From the NCBI GenBank assembly GCA_934184665.1, contig CAKPSX010000030.1:1-12001 (forward strand): a stretch of 12,001 nucleotides of DNA. Reading direction: 5' to 3'. The translations under genes were made by a program, and so were the position numbers. The notes under the pieces are model-generated. The model saw nothing but the letters and a program-made list of their open reading frames with translations. It was not told the DNA's origin and did not search any database. The stretch comes from an uncultured Clostridia bacterium (GTDB taxonomy: Bacteria > Bacillota > Clostridia > TANB77 > CAG-508). Below are positions 1 to 5,213 of this stretch, one piece after another (position 1 is the stretch's first letter; every line of letters begins with the position of its first letter).

Positions 1-74
<74 letters not shown>

Positions 75-77
75 GAT

Positions 78-113
78 AAAACAAACGGGAAATCGTTTGT
101 TTTTATTTTTTTA
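78..113 (+). terminator. Rho-independent terminator after tRNA-Gly
   Basis: A perfect 10-bp stem (AAAACAAACG / CGTTTGTTTT, loop GGAAAT) is followed by a T-rich tail. It lies 3 bases after the tRNA CCA end and separates the tRNA from the rpsF operon. Confidence 0.88.
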
Positions 114-204
114 AAAGCAAAACAATAATAAAAGTTATAAAGTGATTGTTTTGTCCCTTACTCATGTAAAACATGGGTTAATATCCAAGAGGAGGTGAAA
201 GATA
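114..204 (+). promoter_or_regulatory. rpsF operon leader with a hairpin (possible S6:S18 autoregulatory element)
   Basis: Between the tRNA terminator and rpsF is a leader with a hairpin, ACTCATGT / ACATGGGT (one G-U pair), at about 160-179. It lies just upstream of the ribosome binding site AGGAGGTG at 190-197. In many bacteria an mRNA structure in the rpsF leader binds the S6:S18 complex and represses the operon. The position fits, but I do not see the CCG-containing bulge described for that motif. No convincing -35/-10 pair was found; TATAAA at 136-141 is the best -10 candidate. Treat this as a placement-based suggestion. Confidence 0.3.
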
Positions 205-489
205 ATGAACAAATATGAAAGTATCATTATTGTTAATCCAAATATTGATGAAGCTGGTTTAAAAGCTTTAGAAGAAAAATTTACAGGATTAATAAATGGA
301 AACGGTAAAGTTGAAAACGTTACTGAAATGGGTAAAAGAAAATTAGCTTATGAAATCAAAAAAAATACAGAAGCTTATTATGTACAATTTGATTTTGAAG
401 CAAACCCAGAATTAATAAAAGAACTTGAAAGAGTTTACAGAATTACAGACGAAGTTCTTAAATTCATAACAATAAGAAAAGAAGATTAA
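205..489 (+). CDS. rpsF: 30S ribosomal protein S6
   Basis: S6 is a small-subunit ribosomal protein that binds 16S rRNA as a heterodimer with S18 in the platform of the 30S subunit. The 94-residue product is the usual length. It starts with the family pattern MNKYESIIIVNPNI, continues with a glycine-rich turn and GKRKLAYEIKK at about 43-53, then EAYYVQFDFEA, and ends with RVYRITDEVLKFITIR, all typical of the beta-alpha-beta-beta-alpha-beta fold. An AGGAGGTG ribosome binding site 7 bases before the ATG fixes the start. It is the first gene of the rpsF-ssb-rpsR operon, the common order in Bacillota, so S6 and S18 are made from one mRNA with SSB between them. The stop codon sits inside a small hairpin (486-512). 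Confidence 0.97.
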   Translation: MNKYESIIIVNPNIDEAGLKALEEKFTGLINGNGKVENVTEMGKRKLAYEIKKNTEAYYVQFDFEANPELIKELERVYRITDEVLKFITIRKED

Positions 490-512
490 TTAGGAACAGG
501 GGCCTTAATTAA
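486..512 (+). other. Hairpin spanning the rpsF stop codon
   Basis: TTAATTAGG (486-494) can pair with CCTTAATTAA (503-512), with one bulged A and an 8-base loop. No T-run follows, so it is not a terminator. It could be an mRNA processing or stability element that adjusts the S6:SSB ratio. It is short and AT-rich and may be chance. Confidence 0.3.
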
Positions 513-536
513 AGTAGAAAGGTAGAGGATAAAGAT

Positions 537-971
537 ATGAACAAAGTAATTTTAATGGGTAGATTAACAAGAGACCCAGAAGTAAGATATACACAAACAA
601 ATAATACAGTAGTTGCATCATTTTCACTAGCTGTAAACAGAAGATTTGTAAGACAAGGTGAAGAAAGACAAGCAGATTTTATAAACATAGTTGCTTGGAG
701 TAAGTTAGGAGAATTTTGTAGTAAATACTTTAAGAAAGGTCAACAAGTAGGAATAATAGGAAGAATTCAAACAAGAACATGGGATGATGACCAAGGTCAA
801 AAACACTATGTTACAGAAGTTGTCGCTGAAGAAGCATATTTTGCAGATAGTAAAAGAGAAGGAGAAGCTTCAAATAATACTGCATTTGAAAATACATTTG
901 GAACAAGTATGCCAGGTGTACCAGGAGGTTCAGATTTTGAAATGTCTTCAAGTGATGATTTACCATTTTAA
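537..971 (+). CDS. ssb: Single-stranded DNA-binding protein SSB
   Basis: SSB coats single-stranded DNA during replication, recombination and repair and recruits partner proteins through its C-terminal tip. The 144-residue product has the OB fold at about residues 1-104, starting MNKVILMGRLTRDPEVRYT and including the aromatic/basic strands RQADFINIVAWSKLGEFCSKYFKKGQQV and the IIGRIQTRTWDD hairpin. A glycine/serine-rich disordered linker follows, ending in the acidic tip DDLPF that docks onto SSB-interacting proteins. The gene lies 47 bases after rpsF and 20 before rpsR, so it is co-transcribed with both; an AAAGG-type ribosome binding site lies upstream. Length, tip and context all fit the essential housekeeping SSB rather than a plasmid or phage copy. 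Confidence 0.97.
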   Translation: MNKVILMGRLTRDPEVRYTQTNNTVVASFSLAVNRRFVRQGEERQADFINIVAWSKLGEFCSKYFKKGQQVGIIGRIQTRTWDDDQGQKHYVTEVVAEEAYFADSKREGEASNNTAFENTFGTSMPGVPGGSDFEMSSSDDLPF

Positions 972-991
972 AAGCAAGGAGGGAATTACAA

Positions 992-1273
992 ATGGCAGAT
1001 AAGAACAAAAAAAGAAATAATAGAAATAATTATGATGATGATTACAATCCAAAGTTCAGAAAACAAAGAAAAAAAGTTTGCGTATTATGCAATGACAAAA
1101 ACTTTGTTTTAGATTACAAAAATCCTGAACAATTAAGAAAATTCATCAATGATAAAGGAAAAATATTACCAAGAAGAACAACAGGAGCATGTGCAAAACA
1201 TCAAAGAGATATAACACTTGCTGTAAAAAGAGCTAGACATATAGCTATATTACCATATGCAGCAAAAGACTAA
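992..1273 (+). CDS. rpsR: 30S ribosomal protein S18 (cysteine-containing form)
   Basis: S18 is the partner of S6 in the 30S platform. The 93-residue product has a long basic, asparagine-rich N-terminal tail (KNKKRNNRNN), then KVCVLCNDK, the RNA-binding core YKNPEQLRKFINDKGKILPRRTTGACAKHQRDI, and the C-terminal helix LAVKRARHIAILPY. The CxxC pair (residues 30 and 33) together with C and H of GACAKHQ (67 and 70) form the likely zinc-binding set of the C+ type of S18, which Bacillus subtilis S18 lacks. An AAGGAGGG ribosome binding site at about 977-984 supports the ATG. It is the last gene of the operon; a hairpin terminator follows 21 bases downstream. Confidence 0.97.
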   Translation: MADKNKKRNNRNNYDDDYNPKFRKQRKKVCVLCNDKNFVLDYKNPEQLRKFINDKGKILPRRTTGACAKHQRDITLAVKRARHIAILPYAAKD

Positions 1274-1293
1274 AAATAAATATAGTAATACAT

Positions 1294-1322
1294 AAAAGTT
1301 GGTTCATAAAACCAACTTTTTG
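1294..1322. terminator. Rho-independent terminator of rpsF-ssb-rpsR, possibly shared with sspH
   Basis: An 11-bp perfect stem, AAAAGTTGGTT / AACCAACTTTT with loop CATAA, runs into a T-run on the plus strand. On the minus strand the same hairpin ends in TTTTATG, so it may also stop the convergent sspH transcript, which ends at 1349. Confidence 0.88.
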
Positions 1323-1348
1323 TTGTACCAAATATTATTCAAATACTT

Positions 1349-1531
1349 TTAATTCCAAAGATTTCTTTCATATAAATCTTCTATAAAAACATCTCTTTCT
1401 TCAAAGTTATCAATAAATCCAACTTTTGCGATATGGTCATTTACACCTTGAATCCAAACAGGTCTTTCATCATAAAAAATATCAACTTTTTCTTTATTGT
1501 TTAAAATATTTTGCACTCTATCATACTTCAT
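1349..1531 (-). CDS. sspH: H-type small acid-soluble spore protein (SspH family)
   Basis: This 60-residue protein (MKYDRVQNILNNKEKVDIFY...) matches the H-type small acid-soluble spore protein pattern: an N-terminal helix with R-x-x-x-I-L, a short loop, then V-D-I-x-Y-D-x-x-P-V-W-I-Q-x-V (residues about 15-30), and a C-terminal strand with acidic residues (DVFIEDLYE). Such proteins are made in the forespore and are thought to help protect or package spore contents. A longer reading starting at 1585 exists but would add a hydrophobic stretch absent from the family. The start at 1531 is chosen because AAAGGATGTGAT lies just upstream and the residues from this methionine align with the family start. 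It is divergent from the nucleoside kinase gene. Family identity is from recalled pattern; the assignment is good but not certain. Confidence 0.8.
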   Translation of the reverse strand: MKYDRVQNILNNKEKVDIFYDERPVWIQGVNDHIAKVGFIDNFEERDVFIEDLYERNLWN

Positions 1532-1535
1532 ATAA

Positions 1536-1547
1536 ATCACATCCTTT
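1536..1547 (-). promoter_or_regulatory. Ribosome binding site deciding the sspH start
   Basis: On the minus strand this reads AAAGGATGTGAT, one mismatch from the ideal AAAGGAGGTGAT, directly before ATG at 1531. It rules out the longer ORF start at 1585. Confidence 0.75.
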
Positions 1548-1573
1548 TTTATAAAAATAAATATCTCTAAAAT

Positions 1574-1603
1574 AAGTATATACATTGAAATAAAAAATAT
1601 TCA
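1574..1603 (-). promoter_or_regulatory. Candidate forespore (sigma-G/F-like) promoter of sspH
   Basis: On the minus strand, TGAATA (1603-1598) and TATACTT (1580-1574) are separated by 17 bases. This resembles the sigma-G type -35 (tgmATA) and -10 (CATACTA, 5 of 7 matching). It would start transcription about 35 bases before the sspH ATG. Expected for a spore protein gene, but the region is AT-rich and the match is partial. Confidence 0.35.
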
Positions 1604-1628
1604 ATCTGCTGAAAATTTATCATAAAAC

Positions 1629-1657
1629 TTGAAAAATGTAATTAATATTAGTATAAT
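1629..1657 (+). promoter_or_regulatory. Sigma-A promoter of the nucleoside kinase operon
   Basis: TTGAAA (1629-1634), a 17-base spacer and a perfect TATAAT (1652-1657). Transcription would begin near 1664, downstream of the first possible in-frame start codon at 1663, which supports the start at 1690. Confidence 0.8.
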
Positions 1658-1672
1658 ATGGTTTGAACAAAA

Positions 1673-1682
1673 AGGAGGAGGA
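1673..1682 (+). promoter_or_regulatory. Ribosome binding site deciding the kinase TTG start
   Basis: AGGAGGAGGA lies 7 bases before TTG at 1690. The earlier in-frame TTG at 1663 lies before this site and at the predicted transcription start, so it cannot be used. Confidence 0.8.
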
Positions 1683-1689
1683 ATTAAAC

Positions 1690-3327
1690 TTGAAAGAAGA
1701 AAAAAACATAATTATTAATACAGAAGAAAACAAAAAAATATCAGAATTATTAAAAGAAAAAATTGAACAAAGTGAATATCCAGTTGTAGGAGCAAAATTT
1801 AATAATGAATATAAAAATTTAGATGATGAGATTAGTGGTAAAGGTGAAATTGAATTAATTAATATAAATTCAAAATATGGAATGAAAATATATAGAAAAA
1901 CATTAACATTTATAATGGGAATGGCTTTTGAAAGCATATATCCAGAAGCACATGTTTTAGTTGATTATCAATTATCAAATGCAATTTATGGAACAATTGA
2001 AAATATGGAAATAACAGAAGAAATGATGCAAAAAGTAAAAGAAAAAATGCAAGAAATAATTGAAAAAGATATGAAAATTGAAAAAATTACAATGACACGT
2101 GAAGAAGCAAAAGAGTTTTATGATAGAACAAACTCTCCAAAAGGAAGATTACAGTTTGATTTAGAAGGCAATAATGAAATAAACATGTATTATTGTGGTG
2201 AATATTACAATTATTTCTATGAAATGCTTGCAACACATACAGGAGTAACAAAAATATTTGATTTACAAAAATATAAAGATGGATTTTTATTAAGATATCC
2301 AAGTGATAAAAATGTTAATGAATTACCAAAATTCAAAGAAACTAAAAAATTATTATGGTCTATGGAAGAATATGAAACAATATATAGAATATTAAATGTA
2401 GGAACAGTGTACAGACTAAATACAGCTGTTAAAGAAAACAGAATAAAAGATATAATATTACTTTCAGAAGCATTACATGAAAAGAAAATATCTCAAATAG
2501 CAGATAAAATTGCTAAAAAGAAAGATGTTAAGATGATATTAATAGCAGGTCCATCATCATCAGGAAAAACAACATTTGCACAAAGATTAGGAATTCAATT
2601 AAGATTAAATGGAATTAAGCCTGTAACAATATCTGTAGATAATTATTTCGTTGAAAGAGAAGAAAATCCTATTAACGAAAAAGGCGAATATGACTTTGAA
2701 TGTATAGAAGCAATTGATATAGATTTATTTAATAAACATTTATTAGCTTTATTAAATGGTGAAGAAATAGAAATGCCTGAATTTAATTTCCATAAAGGAA
2801 CAAAAGAATATAAGGGCAATAAAATGAGATTAAAAGAAGATGAAATCCTTGTAATAGAAGGAATACATTGCTTAAATGATAAATTAACAGAAAAAATACC
2901 ACATGATCAAAAATATAAAGTATATATAAGTGCATTAACTGTTTTAAATATGGATTCATTTAATAGAATTTCTACAACAGATACGAGACTTATAAGAAGA
3001 ATTGTTAGAGACAATAATTTTAGAGGTTATAGTGCAAAACAAACAATTGCTACATGGAATAATGTAAACAAAGGTGAGCAAAATAATATTTATCCTTTCC
3101 AAGAAGGAGCAGATAGTATATTTAATACATCTTTAATATATGAACTTGGTGTTCTTAAAGCAGAGATTATGCCATTATTAGCACAAATAACAAATGATGA
3201 GCCAGAATATGCAGAAGCACGCAGACTTATGGAAATGCTAAGATATTTCCAAGAAATACCTAAAGACATGGTTCCATCAAACTCATTATTAAAAGAATTT
3301 CTTGGAGGAGGAGATTTTAAAGGATAA
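1690..3327 (+). CDS. Nucleoside (uridine-type) kinase with threonyl-tRNA-synthetase-like N-terminal half
   Basis: A 545-residue protein starting at TTG. The C-terminal half is a phosphoribulokinase/uridine kinase domain: Walker A GPSSSGKT at 287-294, then TFAQRLGIQLRLNGIKPV, SVDNYF, the loop PEFNFHKGTKEY, and IEGIHCLND. Such enzymes phosphorylate a nucleoside, probably a pyrimidine, with NTP; the substrate here is not shown. The N-terminal half resembles the TGS plus second additional domain of threonyl-tRNA synthetase (IYRKTLTFIMGMAFESIYPEA region, then YYCGEYYNYFYEML and FLLRYPS), but the histidines of the usual HxxxH motif are replaced, so a catalytic editing role is unlikely. The conserved end MVPSNSLLKEFLGG is also typical of this clostridial family. 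It has its own promoter and overlaps the RNHCP gene by one base. Confidence 0.88.
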   Translation: MKEEKNIIINTEENKKISELLKEKIEQSEYPVVGAKFNNEYKNLDDEISGKGEIELININSKYGMKIYRKTLTFIMGMAFESIYPEAHVLVDYQLSNAIYGTIENMEITEEMMQKVKEKMQEIIEKDMKIEKITMTREEAKEFYDRTNSPKGRLQFDLEGNNEINMYYCGEYYNYFYEMLATHTGVTKIFDLQKYKDGFLLRYPSDKNVNELPKFKETKKLLWSMEEYETIYRILNVGTVYRLNTAVKENRIKDIILLSEALHEKKISQIADKIAKKKDVKMILIAGPSSSGKTTFAQRLGIQLRLNGIKPVTISVDNYFVEREENPINEKGEYDFECIEAIDIDLFNKHLLALLNGEEIEMPEFNFHKGTKEYKGNKMRLKEDEILVIEGIHCLNDKLTEKIPHDQKYKVYISALTVLNMDSFNRISTTDTRLIRRIVRDNNFRGYSAKQTIATWNNVNKGEQNNIYPFQEGADSIFNTSLIYELGVLKAEIMPLLAQITNDEPEYAEARRLMEMLRYFQEIPKDMVPSNSLLKEFLGGGDFKG

Positions 3328-3641
3328 TGCTAGAGCAAAGTAAATTTACAAAAATAGATGAAGAATTTATATGTGAAAATTGTGGCAAAAAAGTTCCGAA
3401 ATTGGGATATACATGCAGAAACCACTGCCCATATTGTTTGCATTCAAAGCATTTAGATATAAACCCAGGAGATAGAGCAGAAACATGTCATGGAATATTG
3501 GAACCAATAGGAATAGAAACAAATTCTAAAAAAGGATATGTCATTATATTTAAGTGTAAGAAATGTGGCGCAATTAGAAAAAATAAGATGGCAGAAGATG
3601 ATAATATGGATGAAATAATTAAACTAAGTGCAAAACATTAA
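3327..3641 (+). CDS. RNHCP domain protein (zinc-binding, function unknown)
   Basis: A 104-residue protein with the signature that names the RNHCP domain: CRNHCPYCLHSKHLD at about residues 30-44. A CxxC pair precedes it (FICENCGKKVP, residues 16 and 19) and another follows (FKCKKCGAIRKN, near residues 76-79). Six cysteines in CxxC pairs plus histidines suggest two structural zinc sites. No catalytic motif is recognised and I know of no established function for the family. Its ATG overlaps the kinase TAA as TAATG, with GGAGGAG at about 3304 and AAAGG at 3319 serving as ribosome binding site, so it is translated from the kinase mRNA. The coupling suggests a role connected with nucleotide or RNA metabolism, but this is inference. 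Confidence 0.88.
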   Translation: MLEQSKFTKIDEEFICENCGKKVPKLGYTCRNHCPYCLHSKHLDINPGDRAETCHGILEPIGIETNSKKGYVIIFKCKKCGAIRKNKMAEDDNMDEIIKLSAKH

Positions 3642-3653
3642 AAATAAATAAAA

Positions 3654-3689
3654 GAAAATAGATAAGGCATTAAAGCTTTCTCTATTTTC
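3654..3689 (-). terminator. Hairpin terminator, functional orientation minus (second terminator of rpmB)
   Basis: GAAAATAGA-t-AAGGC pairs with GCTTT-c-TCTATTTTC around loop ATTAAA (14 pairs, one mismatch). On the plus strand it is followed by A residues, but on the minus strand it is followed by TTTTATTTATTTTT, so it fits a back-up terminator for rpmB transcripts. Confidence 0.55.
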
Positions 3690-3705
3690 AAAAAAGCAAA
3701 AAAAC

Positions 3706-3731
3706 AAAGCGACTTTGTCGCTTTTTGTTTT
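3706..3731. terminator. Bidirectional Rho-independent terminator between the RNHCP gene and rpmB
   Basis: AAAGCGAC / GTCGCTTT with loop TTT forms an 8-bp GC-containing stem. The plus strand continues TTGTTTT; the minus strand has a long T-run formed by the A-tract at 3697-3704. The two genes are convergent and both need a terminator here. Confidence 0.85.
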
Positions 3732-3927
3732 ATGCTCTTTTTACTTTTCCATTTTTTAAACATTTAGCACATACATGGATTCTTTTGATTTCTCCATCTA
3801 CGTCTGCTTTTACTGTTCTTAAGTTTGGCTTCCAAGTTCTTGGAGCTCTTTTACTTATATGAGAACGAGTTATACTTAATTTATTTCCGTGAATAGCTGT
3901 TTTTTCACAAACTTCGCATTTTGCCAT
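3730..3927 (-). CDS. rpmB: 50S ribosomal protein L28 (zinc-binding form)
   Basis: L28 is a small protein of the large ribosomal subunit. The 65-residue product has the family pattern MAKCEVCEKTAIHGNKLSIT, then SKRAPRTWKPNLRTV (residues about 25-39), VDGEIKRIHVCAKCLKNGKVKR. The two CxxC pairs (CEVC near the N-terminus, CAKC near the C-terminus) indicate the zinc-containing C+ form. The start at 3927 is chosen over an in-frame ATG at 3939 because the ribosome binding site AGGAGGTG (3944-3937) overlaps that upstream codon and lies 9 bases before the chosen one. The gene is monocistronic here, with its own promoter at 3974-4002 and terminators just beyond the stop. Confidence 0.96.
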   Translation of the reverse strand: MAKCEVCEKTAIHGNKLSITRSHISKRAPRTWKPNLRTVKADVDGEIKRIHVCAKCLKNGKVKRA

Positions 3928-3973
3928 AATTAAATGCACCTCCTAATTTATATAATAAATTTGACTAATATCT

Positions 3974-4002
3974 AGTTTAACACAAAAATCACAAAAAAAC
4001 AA
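3974..4002 (-). promoter_or_regulatory. Promoter of rpmB
   Basis: On the minus strand, TTGTTT (4002-3997), 17-base spacer, then TAAACT (3979-3974) preceded by TG one base upstream (extended -10). Transcription would begin near 3967, about 40 bases before the rpmB ATG. Confidence 0.5.
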
Positions 4003-4077
4003 TAGTTTTCAAGAAAAAAATATTTTTAGCAGCATTATGCAAACCTATAGAAACTCTATAATATTAAATTTTTGGTA

Positions 4078-4106
4078 TTGTAAAAATGAGTCGCATATGA
4101 TATAGT
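4078..4106 (+). promoter_or_regulatory. Promoter of rdgB
   Basis: TTGTAA (4078-4083), 17-base spacer, TATAGT (4101-4106) with TG one base before the -10 (extended -10). Predicted start near 4113 gives a leader of about 80 bases before rdgB. Confidence 0.6.
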
Positions 4107-4174
4107 AATTACATTATGAAAAATTTACTAATAGATGTAACATAGTTGCTTGTAAAATAGGAGATAAATTGATA

Positions 4175-4198
4175 ATGGAAGGGATGCTGCAAAAATGA
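4175..4198 (+). CDS. Possible seven-codon leader ORF coupled to rdgB
   Basis: ATG at 4175 encodes MEGMLQK and ends in TGA at 4196-4198, overlapping the rdgB ATG at 4195 as ATGA. A ribosome binding site, AGGAGAT (4160-4166), lies 8 bases before it, better than the AAGGGA before rdgB itself. Ribosomes ending here could restart at rdgB. The arrangement is visible; use in the cell is inferred. Confidence 0.35.
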   Translation: MEGMLQK

Positions 4199-4803
4199 AA
4201 ATGATATATGGAACAGGAAATGCAAATAAAGTAAAAGACTTAAAAGCAATAATAAAAGAACATAAACAAGATATTGAAGTAGTGTCATTAAAAGATATAA
4301 ATTTTAATGAAGAAATAGAAGAAAATGGAAAGACATTTGAAGAAAACTCAGAAATAAAGGCAAGAGCTGTCAAAGAATTTTGTGATAATAATAATATAGA
4401 ATATGACATAATAACAACAGATGATGCTGGACTTTGTGTTGATTGCTTAAATGGTGAACCAGGCATTTATTCTGCAAGATATGCAGGTGAACATGCAACA
4501 CAAGAACAGTGTTTAGAAAAACTATTAACAAATATTGATAAAACAGGAGATATAGAAAGAAAAGCCAAGTTTGTATGTGTATTAACAAGTTTTTTAAGAA
4601 ATGGTAAAAAAATTGTTTCAAGAGGAGAATGTTTTGGCACAGTTGCAAAAGATGTAAAGAAATTGGGAGGACTAACATATTCACCAGTTTTCATACCAGA
4701 TGGATATAATATACCAATGTCAGAATTGCCAGCAGAAGAATATGAAAAAGCACATAATCACAGAGAAAAGGCATTTGTCAACTTGTTAAATCAATTGAAA
4801 TAA
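4195..4803 (+). CDS. rdgB: Divergent RdgB/HAM1-type (non-canonical purine) NTP pyrophosphatase
   Basis: Enzymes of this family hydrolyse ITP, dITP and XTP to the monophosphate and pyrophosphate, keeping deaminated purines out of DNA and RNA. The 202-residue product has typical length. Motifs: TGNANK (7-12) for phosphate binding, ENGKTFEENSEIKA (43-56), the catalytic DDAGL (76-80; D77 is the expected metal/general-base Asp) followed by NGEPGIYSARYAG, and C-terminal HR (189-190). It deviates where the nucleobase pocket lies: the usual GFGYDPxF is GLTYSPVF (159-166), and the usual K-N-x-I-S-H-R is E-K-A-H-N-H-R. Activity as a pyrophosphatase is likely; strict purine specificity is less certain. 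ATG at 4195 is supported by GGAAGGGA upstream and alignment with the family N-terminus. Stands alone with its own promoter. Confidence 0.85.
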   Translation: MKMIYGTGNANKVKDLKAIIKEHKQDIEVVSLKDINFNEEIEENGKTFEENSEIKARAVKEFCDNNNIEYDIITTDDAGLCVDCLNGEPGIYSARYAGEHATQEQCLEKLLTNIDKTGDIERKAKFVCVLTSFLRNGKKIVSRGECFGTVAKDVKKLGGLTYSPVFIPDGYNIPMSELPAEEYEKAHNHREKAFVNLLNQLK

Positions 4804-4847
4804 AGAGAATAAATTAAAAATAATGAGAAATAATATAATCAGCATAT

Positions 4848-4863
4848 AAATTTAATTAAATTT
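4848..4863. repeat. 16-bp perfect AT palindrome upstream of the 6S RNA promoter
   Basis: AAATTTAATTAAATTT is its own reverse complement. It ends 14 bases before the -35 box of the 6S promoter. It could be a protein site or an UP-like A/T element, or chance in AT-only sequence. No T-tail, so not a terminator for rdgB. Confidence 0.3.
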
Positions 4864-4877
4864 GAGCATAAAAATAG

Positions 4878-4906
4878 TTGCAATTTAAAAACAGCTATGT
4901 TAATAT
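4878..4906 (+). promoter_or_regulatory. Promoter of 6S RNA
   Basis: TTGCAA (4878-4883), 17-base spacer, TAATAT (4901-4906). Predicted start near 4913, about 38 bases before the 6S closing stem, which would imply a 5'-processed precursor. Confidence 0.55.
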
Positions 4907-4950
4907 AGGTATAACAAGTAAATAAGAAAAGAAAAAACAAAGATAAAATA

Positions 4951-5134
4951 TCCTGCGTAGTGCGTATAGTACAGAATTTTTAGAACCTACAAGTTTAAAG
5001 CGGGGCCCAAACCTTTGAATATGGCGTGCAAGCTTACACTTTCGAGTAGTAAGAAGCCCATGAGTATTCAAGCAGGCACCCACCTGTCGAAGACAGGTCC
5101 TTAAAAATTCAGACATCTTACGGCTAAGGCGGGG
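4951..5134 (+). ncRNA. ssrS: 6S RNA
   Basis: 6S RNA binds the housekeeping RNA polymerase holoenzyme by imitating an open promoter and lowers transcription in stationary phase. The roughly 184-base element forms the expected long interrupted rod. The closing stem pairs CCTGC, TAG and CGTA (4952-4967) with TACG, CTA and GCGGG (5119-5133). A single-stranded central region follows (GAACCTAC, and AGGCACCCACCTG on the other side, a stretch I recall as conserved in 6S RNAs). The apical arm is built from TTGAATA/TATTCAA, ATGGC/GCCCAT and CTTAC/GTAAG. A small hairpin ACCTGT/ACAGGT (5082-5098) sits on the 3' side of the bubble. Seven T residues directly follow (5135-5141), so the closing stem's 3' strand doubles as a terminator. 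Length, pairing and conserved core agree; exact ends are uncertain. The minus-strand reading frame across it is not a gene. Confidence 0.85.
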
Positions 5135-5213
5135 TTTTTTTATGTATCATATTATATATTTTTATCTTAATAATTTATTCAAGTATTTTTCAAAAATATT
5201 TTTTACAATTAAA

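Noticed and set aside
4046..4060. Short inverted repeat TATAGA/TCTATA between rpmB and rdgB
   Set aside because: Only 6 bp of AT-rich pairing with a 3-base loop, no T-tail, no link to either promoter; easily chance.
4895..5116. 73-codon minus-strand frame with a hydrophobic C-terminus
   Set aside because: It lies entirely across the 6S RNA and its promoter; the base pairing and conserved core explain the sequence, and no ribosome binding site supports the frame.
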